Origin: Bog-473 sp963744225
GTDB lineage: Bacteria > Actinomycetota > Acidimicrobiia > Acidimicrobiales > RAAP-2
NCBI GenBank assembly: GCA_963744225.1
Contig: CAVUSV010000003.1
Coordinates: 558,001 to 622,000 of the forward strand
DNA: 64,000 nt
Direction of reading: 5' to 3'
Below are positions 10,454-19,817 of this stretch, piece after piece. A program made the translations under genes and the position numbers. The first letter of the stretch is position 1, and every line of letters starts with the position of its first letter. Below the pieces are notes generated by a model. The model was not told the DNA's origin. It made no database searches and saw only the letters and a list, made by a program, of their open reading frames with translations.

Positions 10454-12273
10454 GTGCCGCCCTCCGCAACCGACCGTGGACCCGTGGCGGTCGAGCGCAT
10501 CCGCAACTTCTCCATCATCAGCCACGTCGACCACGGCAAGTCGACCCTGTCGGACCGCATCCTCGAGATCACCGGCGCCGTCGACCCCCGCCTGATGCGC
10601 GAGCAGTACCTCGACTCCATGGACATCGAACGGGAGCGGGGCATCACCATCAAGGCCCAGAACGTCCGGGTCGAGCACGCCGGCCACATCCTTCACCTGA
10701 TCGACACGCCCGGGCACGTCGACTTCGGCTACGAGGTCTCGCGGTCGCTGGCGGCCTGCGAGGGGGCGGTGCTCCTGGTGGACGCGTCGCAGGGGATCCA
10801 GGCGCAGACGCTGGCCAACTGCTACCAGGCCATCGAGAACGACCTCGAGATCGTGCCGGTGCTCAACAAGATCGATCTGCCGGCGGCCGACCCGGTGCGC
10901 TGCGCGCTCGAGATCGAGCACGTGCTGGGGCTGCCCGCCGAGGACATCCTGCACATCTCGGCCAAGACGGGCGAGGGGGTGCGCGAGCTGCTCGACGCCA
11001 TCATCGCCCGGATCCCGCCGCCCCGCGGCGACGCCGCGGCGCCCCTGCGGGCCCTGATCTTCGACTCCTCCTACGACCAGTACCGCGGCGTGGTCAGCTC
11101 CATCCGGATCGTCGACGGCACGCTGCACGCCGGCGCTCGCCTGCGCTTCATGCAGGCCAACGCGGTGCACGACATCGAGGAGGTCGGTGTGCGCACGCCC
11201 GTGGCCGCTCCCGGTCGAGGGCCTCGGGCCCGGGCGAGGTGGGCTACCTCATCGCCGGGATCAAGGACGTCGGCGAGGCCCGCTCGGGTGAGACGGTCAC
11301 CACAGCGCAGCACGGCGCCACCCAGGCCCTGGCCGGCTACCGGGACCCCAAGCCCATGGTCTTCTGCGGCCTCTACCCAGTCGACGGGGACGAACTGCCC
11401 GACCTGCGCGACGCGCTCGAGAAGCTGAAGCTCAACGACGCCAGCTTCACGTTCGAGCCCGAGTCCTCGCACGCGCTCGGCATCGGGTTCCGCTGCGGGT
11501 TCCTCGGGCTGCTGCACATGGAGATCGTGCGGGAGCGCCTGGAGCGCGAATTCGACCTTTCCCTGATCGCCACCGCGCCGAGCGTGGCGTACCGAGCCTT
11601 CCTCACCGACGGGACGGAGCTCGACGTCGACAACCCCACCGAGCTGCCCGACGCCAGCCGTATCGACCACATCGACGAACCGATGCTCTCGGCCACCATC
11701 ATCACGCCGAGCGAGTACACGGGCACGGTGATGGAGCTCTGCCAGAGCCGGCGGGCCGAGATGACGCGCATGGAGTACCTCTCACCCGAGCGCGTCGAGC
11801 TCGTCTACACCGTGCCGCTGGCCGAGGTGGTGATCGACTTCTTCGACCAGCTGAAGAGCCGGACCAAGGGCTACGCCAGCCTCGACTACGAACCGGAGGG
11901 CTACGACACGGCCAATCTGGTGCGGGTCGACATCCTCATCAACCACACCCCGGTCGACGCCTTCTCGACCATCGTGCACCGGGGCGCGGCGGATATCTAC
12001 GGGCGCAAGATGGCCGAGAAGCTGCGGGAGCTGATCCCGCGCCAGCTCTTCGACGTCCCGATCCAGGCCGCAATCGGCGGGCGCATCGTCGCCCGGGAGA
12101 CGGTCAAGGCGAAGCGCAAGGACGTCCTCGCCAAATGCTACGGCGGTGACATCACCCGCAAGCGCAAGCTGCTCGAGAAGCAGAAAGAGGGAAAGAAGCG
12201 CATGAAGACGATCGGCCGGGTCGAGGTGCCCCAGGAGGCCTTCATCTCCGCGCTGCGCCTCAGCGACGACTGA
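10454..12273 (+). CDS. lepA: Elongation factor 4 (LepA), one frameshift
   Basis: Ribosome-back-translocating GTPase. The G1 motif reads HVDHGKST, the switch II motif DTPGHVDFGYE and the G4 motif NKID. The C-terminal LepA-specific domain has 'YGGDITRKRKLLEKQKEGKK'. Frame changes once near 11,210, just after 'EEVGVRTPVAAP', with conserved sequence on both sides. Two GTG starts are in frame, at 10,454 and 10,484; I take the first, but the second, directly before VERIRNFSIISH, is as likely. Confidence 0.93.
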
Positions 12274-12332
12274 CGCCCGCCTGGTCCGGGCGCCTGTGCG
12301 CCGAGACGACGGCGCTGGCCCCGCCCGGATCC

Positions 12333-12359
12333 CTGGCACTCGGTAGACTTGAGTGCCAG
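12333..12359 (+). promoter_or_regulatory. CIRCE operator of hrcA
   Basis: Inverted repeat TGGCACTC, nine bases, GAGTGCCA, ending 7 bp before the hrcA start codon. It matches the CIRCE consensus (TTAGCACTC-N9-GAGTGCTAA) except at the outer bases. The spacer contains TAGACT, a plausible -10 box, so HrcA binding would block its own promoter. Confidence 0.93.
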
Positions 12360-12366
12360 GCGCACC

Positions 12367-13440
12367 ATGACCACGCACACTGACTCCATCCCGACTGCCG
12401 ACGACGCCTCGGAGGCCCGCGCCCTGAACGATCGCCGTGCCGCCATCCTCGAGGCCGTGGTGACCGAGTACATAGGGACCGCTGAGCCGGTGGGCTCCGG
12501 GCATGTGGCGAATGCACCGGGGGTGCAGGTGTCCTCGGCCACGGTGCGCTCCGAGATGGTGGCGCTCGAACGCGAGGGCTATCTCGTCCAACCCCACACG
12601 AGCGCCGGCCGCATCCCCACCGACAAGGGCTACCGTTTCTTTGTCGACCACCTGACCGCGCCCGGTGCCCTGGGCCCCGTCCAGCGCCGTCAGGTGACCC
12701 AGTTCTTTGCGCAGGTGCACGGCGAAATGGAGACGGTCCTCGAGCGCGCCTCGGGCCTGCTCTCCGAGTTGACCTCCTATGCCGCCGTCGTCGTCGGTCC
12801 CTCCCACGAAGCCGCCACCATCCGCTCCGTCCAATTGGTCGGCCTCTCGCCGGTGCACGCCCTGCTCGTGGTGGTGCTCTCCGACGGGGCCGTGGAGAAG
12901 CGCACGATCGACCTCGAGACCGAGGCCTCCGACGAGGCGCTGGCCCGCGCCGGGACGGTGCTCGCATCCCACCTGGTCGGCCAGACGCTCTCGGGGCCAT
13001 GGGGCATGCCGGCGAGCGGGTCGACGAAGCTCGACCGTTTGATCGCCGTCGCGCACGCCGCCTTCGACTCCATGGGGGGCGCCATGGAGTCGGACCAGGT
13101 GTTCGTGGGCGGCCCCGCCCGCCTCGCCGAGTCCTTCGACGCCGTGGAGACCGTGCGTTCGGTCCTTGCCATCTTGGAGCAGCAGCTCGTCGTGGTGACG
13201 CTCCTGCGTGACGTGCTCGACCGCGGGCTCTCGGTCGCCATCGGCACCGAACACGGCTACGAGCCGTTGTCGTCGTGCGCGGTCGTCGTGGCGCCCGTCT
13301 CGGTGGACGGCCACGACCTCGGCGCGGTGGGACTGCTCGGCCCGACCCGGATGGACTATCCGCGCGCGATGGCGGCCGCTCACATGGTGGGTGAGCGGCT
13401 CGGGGAGCGCATCAGCGGAGGGCACGATGGCCGTCACTGA
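12367..13440 (+). CDS. hrcA: Heat-inducible transcription repressor HrcA
   Basis: 357 residues. The N-terminal winged helix ('AILEAVVTEYIGTAEPVGS', 'SSATVRSEMVALEREGYL', 'HTSAGRIPTDKGYRFFVD') is the HrcA signature, followed by the GAF-like effector domain. ATG 12,367 lies 7 bp after the CIRCE box, so the gene is autoregulated. It overlaps dnaJ by 14 bp, forming an hrcA-dnaJ heat-shock unit. Confidence 0.95.
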   Translation: MTTHTDSIPTADDASEARALNDRRAAILEAVVTEYIGTAEPVGSGHVANAPGVQVSSATVRSEMVALEREGYLVQPHTSAGRIPTDKGYRFFVDHLTAPGALGPVQRRQVTQFFAQVHGEMETVLERASGLLSELTSYAAVVVGPSHEAATIRSVQLVGLSPVHALLVVVLSDGAVEKRTIDLETEASDEALARAGTVLASHLVGQTLSGPWGMPASGSTKLDRLIAVAHAAFDSMGGAMESDQVFVGGPARLAESFDAVETVRSVLAILEQQLVVVTLLRDVLDRGLSVAIGTEHGYEPLSSCAVVVAPVSVDGHDLGAVGLLGPTRMDYPRAMAAAHMVGERLGERISGGHDGRH

Positions 13441-14572
13441 CGGGCTGGGCGACCTCTATGCGCTGCTCGGGGTCAATCCCGATGCCAGCGACGAGGAGAT
13501 CAAGCGCGCCTACCGCGCCCGTGCCCGCGAGCTGCATCCCGACACCAACCAGGGCGACCCGACCTCCGAGGCGCGCTTCAAGGAGGTCACGGTCGCCTAC
13601 GAGGTCCTGCGCGATCCCGAGCGGCGGGCCCGCTACGACCGGTTCGGGCCCGAAGGCGTCTTTGGCTCCCAGGCGGGTGGTGCGGGCGGCTTCGGGTTCG
13701 AGGGGGGACTGGGCGACATCTTCGAGGCGTTCTTCGGGCAGATGTCCGGCCCCGGCGTGCGGCGCCGGGGCCCCCAGGCCGGCGCCGACGCTGAGGTACG
13801 GCTGATCCTCGAGTTCGCCGAGGCCGTGTTCGGCAGCCGCAAGGAGATCACCGTCCGTTTGCCCGCCACCTGCACGACCTGCGCAGGGCGGGGCACGGCT
13901 TCGGGCACCGAGCCGGTCACCTGCATCGACTGCCAGGGCACCGGGGAGCTGCGCCGCGTGCGCCAGTCGCTGCTGGGGCAGGTGGTCACCAGCGTCGCCT
14001 GCTCGCGCTGCAACGGCACGGGCGACATGATCCCCAACCCCTGCGCCGACTGCCGCGGGGAGGGGCGCCGCATGGAGGAGAGCACGTTGACGGTGGAGGT
14101 GCCCGCCGGCGTCGAAGACGGATCGACCCTGCGGCTCGCCGAGCGCGGTGCCGCCGGACAGCGAGGTGGCCCGAGTGGCTCGCTCTTCGTCCACCTCGCC
14201 GTGGCCCGCGACCCCCGCTTCGAGCGCCAGGGCGACCACCTCAACACCACCTTGACCGTCACCGTGGCGCAGGCCACCCTGGGCACCGAGGCGCAGGTCG
14301 AGACGCTCGATGGGCCGCACCAGGTGGCCATCGCACCCGGGACCCAGCACGGGCACGTCGAGCGGATCCGCGGCTTCGGCGTGCCGCATCTGCGCGGCCG
14401 TGGCCGGGGCGACCTGTTCGTGCACGTGCTGGTCGCCACGCCCACCGACCTCAGCCCCGAGCAGGACCAGCTGCTGCGCCAGTTCGCCGCCGCGCGCGGC
14501 GAGGAGGTCTCGCCCCCGGGAGCCGGGGGCGGCGAGGGCATGTTCTCTCGCCTGCGCTCAGCCTTTGGCTAA
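13427..14572 (+). CDS. dnaJ: Chaperone DnaJ
   Basis: 381 residues and complete. The J domain carries the HPD triad (ELHPDTN, about residue 38), then a Gly/Phe-rich stretch, four CxxCxGxG zinc motifs (CTTCAGRG, CIDCQGTG, CSRCNGTG, CADCRGEG) and the C-terminal client domain. ATG 13,427 lies inside the end of hrcA. It works with DnaK, which is not in this window. Regulation by the upstream CIRCE is expected. Confidence 0.95.
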   Translation: MAVTDGLGDLYALLGVNPDASDEEIKRAYRARARELHPDTNQGDPTSEARFKEVTVAYEVLRDPERRARYDRFGPEGVFGSQAGGAGGFGFEGGLGDIFEAFFGQMSGPGVRRRGPQAGADAEVRLILEFAEAVFGSRKEITVRLPATCTTCAGRGTASGTEPVTCIDCQGTGELRRVRQSLLGQVVTSVACSRCNGTGDMIPNPCADCRGEGRRMEESTLTVEVPAGVEDGSTLRLAERGAAGQRGGPSGSLFVHLAVARDPRFERQGDHLNTTLTVTVAQATLGTEAQVETLDGPHQVAIAPGTQHGHVERIRGFGVPHLRGRGRGDLFVHVLVATPTDLSPEQDQLLRQFAAARGEEVSPPGAGGGEGMFSRLRSAFG

Positions 14573-15307
14573 CGCCGCCCCCGATGCCGCCGCCATCGCG
14601 GCGCGTGCGGCAGCCGCGGCCCAGGTCTTCGTCGACGACCCCGCTCACCCCGTGCTCTCCGAGGAGGACGCGCACCACCTGGCCCGGGTGCTCCGTCTCC
14701 GGGAGGGCGAAGTGGTCATCGCCGCCGACGGGCGCGGCCACTGGGTGCGCACCCTTTGGCGCGGCGAGGCCACGCTCGAGCCGCTCTCCGACGCCGCCGT
14801 GCAGTTCGAAGCCCCGGCCGAACCCCCCCTCACGGTTGTCTTCGCGCCGGTCAAGGGCGAGCGCCCAGAATGGGTGGTCCAGAAGCTGACCGAGTTGGGC
14901 ATCGACCGCATCGTGCCCCTGCTCAGCGAGCGCAGCGTCGTCCGCTGGTCCGACGCCCGGGGCCAGGCGACGGTGGAGAAGCTGCGCCGGGTGCGCGCGA
15001 GGCGGCGGCCCAGAGCCGCCGGGTCTGGTTGCCCCAGCTGTGCGACACCGTGCGCTTCGCCGACCTTGCCGCGCTCGGCCAGCCGGGCGAGGTGGTGCTG
15101 GCCCAGCTGAGCGGGGACCGGCCCACGGTGTCCCAGCGCGTGGTGGCCGTGGGGCCCGAGGGCGGGTGGAGCACCGGGGAGCTTGCGTCGGGGCTGCCCA
15201 CGGTGGGGTTCGGGCTGAGCGTGCTGCGGGCCGAGACCGCGGCCGTCACCGCGGGCGCCCTGCTGGCCTCCCTGCGCGCCGGCACGGTCGCTGCCGTGGA
15301 TGGGTGA
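14565..15307 (+). CDS. rsmE: 16S rRNA m3U1498 methyltransferase (frameshift)
   Basis: SPOUT-fold methyltransferase that methylates U1498 of 16S rRNA. It shows the PUA-like N-terminus ('HHLARVLRLREGEVVIAADG'), the family motif 'VQKLTELGIDRIVPLLSERSVVRW' and the SAM-knot motif VVAVGPEGGW. The frame changes near 15,000. The only start in frame near the N-terminus is TTG 14,565, which overlaps the end of dnaJ; dnaJ-rsmE is a conserved neighbour pair. Confidence 0.9.
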
Positions 15308-15410
15308 CGGGGGCCGTCGTGAGTACCGGCCGTCGTCACCGCACCGACCCGGGGGCCGGTAAGTTCGAGCTGGTGATCGGGCCAAAACAGAAGGACGGCG
15401 ACCCCAGGGC

Positions 15411-15767
15411 ATGAGGGACTGCCTGTTCTGCAAGATCGTGGCCGGTGAGGTGCCCTCAGAGATGGTGCACGAGACGCCGACCACCGTCGCCTTCAAGGAC
15501 ATCAATCCCGCCGCGCCGCTGCACGTGCTCGTCGTGCCGCGCCGCCACATTGACGACGCCTCGACCGTCACCGCGGAGGACGGCCCCATTCTGGCCGACA
15601 TGCTCGTGGTCGCCCGCGCCGTGGCCGAGGCCGCGGGTCTGGCGGTACCCGACCGGGGATACCGGCTCATCTTCAACGTCGGACCCGATGCCATGAACTC
15701 CGTCGCGCATCTGCATCTCCACGTCCTCGGGGGAGAACCGATGAAAGGACACGTCGCCGCCACATGA
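15411..15767 (+). CDS. HIT-family nucleotide hydrolase
   Basis: 118 residues. The N-terminal 'CLFCKIVAGEVPSEMVHE' and the histidine triad HLHLHVLGG near the C-terminus are those of the HinT branch, which hydrolyses purine phosphoramidates. ATG 15,411 is used. A 103-bp gap upstream holds no gene I can support. The stop is followed after 7 bp by phoH. Confidence 0.92.
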   Translation: MRDCLFCKIVAGEVPSEMVHETPTTVAFKDINPAAPLHVLVVPRRHIDDASTVTAEDGPILADMLVVARAVAEAAGLAVPDRGYRLIFNVGPDAMNSVAHLHLHVLGGEPMKGHVAAT

Positions 15768-15774
15768 CCGCCTT

Positions 15775-16740
15775 ATGACGACCGCGCTCCGCGCCGAGGT
15801 TTTCGTCCCCGGCAACCACCTCATGGCCGGCCTGCTCGGGACGCGGGACGAACATCTGCGACAAATCGAACAGGCCTTCCCGGGCGACCAGGTCGTGGTC
15901 CAGGGCAACCGGATCTCCGTCGAGGGTCCCGAGGCCGAGGTGGTGGCCCGGCTCTTCGACGAGCTCATCGTCATGGTGCAGTCGGGCCGCGATCTCGACT
16001 CGTCGACCTTGGCCCGCACCATCGACATGGTCCGCGACGACATCCGGCCCAGCGAGGTGCTGCGCTCCGAGGTGGTCCGGGCCGCCGGCGGCAAGACGGT
16101 CCGGCCCAACACGGCCGGCCAGAAGCGCTACGTCGACGCCATCGCGCAGAACATCATCACCTTTGGGATCGGCCCTGCCGGGACCGGCAAGTCGTACCTG
16201 GCCGTGGCGCAAGCGGTGCACGCGCTGCAGTCCCGACAGGTCTCGCGCATCATCCTCACCCGTCCCGCCGTCGAGGCGGGGGAGCGTCTGGGGTTTCTGC
16301 CGGGCGACCTGATGGCCAAGGTCGACCCGTACCTCCGCCCGCTCTATGACGCCCTCTACGACCTGCTCGAGCCCGAAGGCGCCCAGCGCCTGCTCGATCG
16401 TGGGACCATTGAGGTGGCGCCTCTCGCCTTCATGCGGGGCCGGACGCTCAATAGCTCGTTCATTATCCTCGATGAAGCGCAGAACACGACCCCCGAACAG
16501 ATGAAGATGTTCCTGACCCGCATCGGCTTCGGTTCCAAGTGCGTGGTGACCGGCGACGTGACCCAGATCGACGTGCCAGGAGGGCGTTCTGGTCTCATCG
16601 GACTCGAGCCCGTCCTCGGCGGCATCGACGACATTGCGTTCGTGCACCTGACCCGCCGGGACGTCGTCCGCCACAAGATCGTGGGTGACATCGTCGACGC
16701 CTACGAAGTGGCAGAAGGGCGGGCGGGTCCCACGCAGTGA
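15775..16740 (+). CDS. phoH: PhoH-family ATPase
   Basis: 321 residues. The P-loop is GPAGTGKS, Walker B is 'FIILDEAQNTTPEQ', and a sensor segment reads 'VVTGDVTQIDVPGGRSGL'. PhoH proteins are AAA-like RNA-associated ATPases that almost always precede ybeY, as here, and are thought to act with it in rRNA quality control. The stop overlaps the ybeY GTG start by 4 bp. Confidence 0.93.
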   Translation: MTTALRAEVFVPGNHLMAGLLGTRDEHLRQIEQAFPGDQVVVQGNRISVEGPEAEVVARLFDELIVMVQSGRDLDSSTLARTIDMVRDDIRPSEVLRSEVVRAAGGKTVRPNTAGQKRYVDAIAQNIITFGIGPAGTGKSYLAVAQAVHALQSRQVSRIILTRPAVEAGERLGFLPGDLMAKVDPYLRPLYDALYDLLEPEGAQRLLDRGTIEVAPLAFMRGRTLNSSFIILDEAQNTTPEQMKMFLTRIGFGSKCVVTGDVTQIDVPGGRSGLIGLEPVLGGIDDIAFVHLTRRDVVRHKIVGDIVDAYEVAEGRAGPTQ

Positions 16741-17246
16741 CCATCGACGTGTTCGCCGCCGACGAGCAACGGGCACATCCGATGGACGTGGCTCGCTGGG
16801 CCGGGCTGGCGCGTGAGGTCCTGGCGGCGCGGGGGGTGAAGGGGGAGACCGAGGTCTCGCTGCTCTTCGTCGACGAAGACGCCATGGCCGCGCTCAACGA
16901 GCAGTTTCTCGGCAAGAGTGGCCCAACCGACGTGCTGTCGTTCCCAATCGAGGACGAGCCGGGACCCGCCGGCCGCTCGCCCGACCTCGGCGGAAGCGGG
17001 CCTGGGACCGCGTCCGAGTACGGCGCACTCATGCTGCTCGGCGACGTGGTGATCTGCCCGGAGGTGGCGTCCCGCAACGCCGCGGCGCACGAGGTGTCCT
17101 TCGACGACGAGGTGGCGTTGCTGGTCGTCCACGGTCTGTTGCATCTGCTGGGAATGGACCACGAAGAGGACGCGGAGGCAGAGCGGATGGAGGCTCTGGA
17201 GCAGCAGCTGTTGAAACGCTTCTACCGGGTGAGCCGCGAGGCGTGA
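16737..17246 (+). CDS. ybeY: Endoribonuclease YbeY (rRNA maturation)
   Basis: 169 residues. The zinc-binding motif HGLLHLLGMDH is complete, preceded by 'TDVLSFPI'. It is a single-strand RNase needed for 16S 3'-end maturation and ribosome quality control. It is slightly long because of a glycine/proline-rich insertion after 'DEPGPAGRSPDL'. GTG start overlaps phoH; its stop overlaps the next GTG. Confidence 0.95.
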   Translation: MTIDVFAADEQRAHPMDVARWAGLAREVLAARGVKGETEVSLLFVDEDAMAALNEQFLGKSGPTDVLSFPIEDEPGPAGRSPDLGGSGPGTASEYGALMLLGDVVICPEVASRNAAAHEVSFDDEVALLVVHGLLHLLGMDHEEDAEAERMEALEQQLLKRFYRVSREA

Positions 17247-18616
17247 GCATCGTGACCCTGCTCGCTGCATCGGGGTTCCACGTCGAGGACGCCATCCTTA
17301 TTATCGTCATTGCAGTGCTCCTGGCCGCATCGGGCGTGCTGGCCATGGCCGAGACCAGCCTCGTGCGGATGAACCGGATCAAGGCCAAGTCGCTGGTGGA
17401 CGAGAAGAAACGCGGAGCGCGGCAGCTGGCCCGGTTGGTCGAGAACCCTGCCAACTTCCTCAACCCGATCCTGCTGCTCGTGCTCATCTGCCAACTGGTC
17501 TCGGCGACGCTGGTCGGCATCGTCGCCGAGCATCTCTTTGGCGGCCTCGGCGTGCTGTTCGGGATCGTGTTCGAAATCGTGATCATCTTCGTGTTCTTCG
17601 AAGCGGTCCCCAAGAACTGGGCGGTGCAACACGCCGACCGGGCGGCGCTCCTCAGCGCACCCCTCGTCAGCACGCTCATCCGGTTCCCGCCCATCCGCTG
17701 GCTCTCGTCCATCCTGATCGGTCTGGCCAACCGGATCATCGGGGCCGCCGACGAGGGGCCGGAGGGCATGCCGCGCTCCTACATCACCGATTCGGAGCTC
17801 AAGGCCATGGCCGACGTCGCCCACGAGGAGAAGGTGATCGAGCACGACGAGCGCACCTTCATCCATTCCATCATCGACTTCGGTGACACGGTGGCCCGCG
17901 AGGTGATGACGCCGCGTCCGGACATGGTGACGGTCGAGGCCGACGCGACGGTGCGCGACGCCTTGGAGGCGGCCCTGGGCGCTGGGTACAGCCGGATCCC
18001 GGTGGAGCATGACGGGATCGACGACATCATCGGGATCGCCTACACCAAAGACCTCGTGCGGGACGAGCGCCAGGGGAAGGCGGGGCAGGCGGTACGCGAG
18101 AGCATGCGGCCGCCCAAATTCATCCCCGAGTCCAAGGATGCGTCGGACCTCCTCCGCGAGATGCAGGAGGAGAAGTTCCACATGGCCATCGTGGTCGACG
18201 AATACGGCGGGACCGCCGGCCTGATCACGCTCGAGGACCTCCTGGAGGAGCTCGTCGGCGACATCGTCGACGAGTTCGACGTCGAGGAGCCGACGGTCGA
18301 GCGCTGCGGTGACGGCTCCGTGCTCGTCAGCGCGCTCTACTCGGTGGACGACGCGGACGAGCTGCTGGGCGCCGAGCTCCCGCGAGGAACCTGGGACACC
18401 GTCGGGGGCCTCATGCTGGACCTGGCGGGCCGGGTGCCTCTTCCTGGTGACTCGGTGGAGGTCGACGGTTTCCGTCTGACCGCGGTCGACGTGCGGGGGC
18501 GGCGCATCGGCCGCGTGCGGATCGAGCCGACGGGCACCCATGACGACGATGAAGTCGAGGCTGGATCCGAAGCCGAGGGTCGCGGCGCGGGCGACGTTTC
18601 GCACAACGGGAGCTGA
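17243..18616 (+). CDS. CNNM/CorC-type membrane protein with CBS pair
   Basis: 457 residues. An N-terminal DUF21 membrane domain (three to four hydrophobic segments within the first 150 residues) is followed by a CBS pair ('MTPRPDMVTVEADATV', 'MRPPKFIPESKDAS', 'IVVDEYGGTAGLITLEDLLEELVGDI') and a CorC_HlyC transporter-associated domain. The family is linked to magnesium/cobalt homeostasis in the cytoplasmic membrane; the older name is hemolysin C. It sits between ybeY and era as in many actinobacteria, with 4-bp overlap at the start. Confidence 0.93.
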   Translation: MSIVTLLAASGFHVEDAILIIVIAVLLAASGVLAMAETSLVRMNRIKAKSLVDEKKRGARQLARLVENPANFLNPILLLVLICQLVSATLVGIVAEHLFGGLGVLFGIVFEIVIIFVFFEAVPKNWAVQHADRAALLSAPLVSTLIRFPPIRWLSSILIGLANRIIGAADEGPEGMPRSYITDSELKAMADVAHEEKVIEHDERTFIHSIIDFGDTVAREVMTPRPDMVTVEADATVRDALEAALGAGYSRIPVEHDGIDDIIGIAYTKDLVRDERQGKAGQAVRESMRPPKFIPESKDASDLLREMQEEKFHMAIVVDEYGGTAGLITLEDLLEELVGDIVDEFDVEEPTVERCGDGSVLVSALYSVDDADELLGAELPRGTWDTVGGLMLDLAGRVPLPGDSVEVDGFRLTAVDVRGRRIGRVRIEPTGTHDDDEVEAGSEAEGRGAGDVSHNGS

Positions 18617-18622
18617 GGCGGG

Positions 18623-19543
18623 GTGCGCTCGGGCTTCGTGGCCGTCGTCGGCCGCCCCAACGTCGGCAAGTCCACCTTGGTCAACGCGATGGTGGGGACG
18701 AAGGTGGCGATCACGTCGTCACGGCCGAACACCACGCGGCACCGGATCCTGGGCGTGCTCCACGACGAGACCGCTGACACGCAAGTCGTCTTTGTCGACA
18801 CACCCGGCATACACCGCCCCCGCAGCGCCCTCGGCACCCGCCTCAACGAGACGGCGACCGACGCCCTGAACGACGTCGACGTCATCGTGGTGGTCGTCGA
18901 CGCGACGGCGGCCATCGGCCCCGGGGACCGGACCGTCCTCGAGCGCGCCGTGCGCCAGGTCCAGCGTGCCGCCGCCGCGGCGGGCGGCACTGACGCCCAC
19001 GACGACATCCCGGACCTGGTGGTCGTCGTGAACAAGGTCGACCGGGCATCCGACGCCCAGCTGCTCGAGCGTCTGGCTGGGGCAAAGGCGGTCGTCGATG
19101 CGTTGGGCGACCTGCCCTCAGTCGAGTACTACCCGGTGTCCGCCCGCACCGGGCAGGGCGTAGAAGAGCTGACGGCCCACCTCGTCGCCCAGCTGCCCGA
19201 GGGGCCGCCTTTCTTCCCGCCCGACGTCGTCACCGACACGCCCGAGGCGCTCTGGGTCGCGGAGCTGGTGCGCGAGCAACTGCTGGCCAAGACCCGGGAC
19301 GAGCTGCCGCACACGATCACGTGCCGGGTCACCGAGTGGGAGTGGCCGCACATCCGCGTCGAGATCATCGTCGAGCGCGACTCCCAGAAGGCCATCGTCA
19401 TCGGCAAGGGTGGCGAGATCCTCAAGGCGGTCGGGATCGCCGCGCGCGAGTCGCTGCCCGAGGGCACGTACCTCGATCTCCACGTCAAGGTCGAGCGTCA
19501 TTGGCAGAACCGCACCGAGATGCTCGACCGCCTGGGCTACTAG
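18623..19543 (+). CDS. era: GTPase Era
   Basis: 306 residues. G1 is GRPNVGKST, G3 DTPGIH and G4 NKVD; the C-terminal KH domain is 'VERDSQKAIVIGKGGEILKAVG'. Era binds the 3' end of 16S rRNA during 30S assembly. GTG start 6 bp after the upstream stop, so it closes the lepA-to-era run of ribosome and proteostasis genes. Confidence 0.95.
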   Translation: MRSGFVAVVGRPNVGKSTLVNAMVGTKVAITSSRPNTTRHRILGVLHDETADTQVVFVDTPGIHRPRSALGTRLNETATDALNDVDVIVVVVDATAAIGPGDRTVLERAVRQVQRAAAAAGGTDAHDDIPDLVVVVNKVDRASDAQLLERLAGAKAVVDALGDLPSVEYYPVSARTGQGVEELTAHLVAQLPEGPPFFPPDVVTDTPEALWVAELVREQLLAKTRDELPHTITCRVTEWEWPHIRVEIIVERDSQKAIVIGKGGEILKAVGIAARESLPEGTYLDLHVKVERHWQNRTEMLDRLGY

Positions 19544-19601
19544 CAGTGCCCGGCCCATTCCGTCGCCCGGCCCGTCTCGGTCTGGTCCGGGTGGGCGCCG
19601 T

Positions 19602-19646
19602 GACTTTCTGCAGACTGTAAACGATTGAGTTTAGAGTTCTGAGAAT
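19602..19646 (+). repeat. Inverted duplicate of the arsR promoter/operator, copy 1
   Basis: 45 nt that match, with two mismatches, the reverse complement of 22,388-22,432, the region directly upstream of the arsR start codon. It contains the operator-like arms CTGTAAAC and GTTTAGAG with six bases between. Here the position of the arsR ATG reads ATC and no regulator follows. The helicase gene starts 172 bp downstream. The rest of 19,544-19,817 holds no gene I can support. Confidence 0.8.
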
Positions 19647-19817
19647 CCCGCTGGCGCAGTCTGCAGCAGAACCCTCGGGCTCGAAGAGGAGCATGCCGCG
19701 GACCTCCTGACCTTCTCGAACACGCTGCCGCCCACGGGGCTGATCGGAGTTTCCCCAGGCCGGGCGCCTGAGGTCGAGCATCCCCACAGTGTCGCCACCG
19801 GCGGGCATGATCGGGGC

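Noticed and set aside
15308..15410. A small gene between rsmE and the HIT gene
   Set aside because: The only frame is a continuation of out-of-frame rsmE sequence with no start or ribosome site.
17222..18604. A 460-codon open frame antisense to the CorC-type gene
   Set aside because: Shadow of a high-GC coding region, with histidine/arginine-rich composition and no domain.
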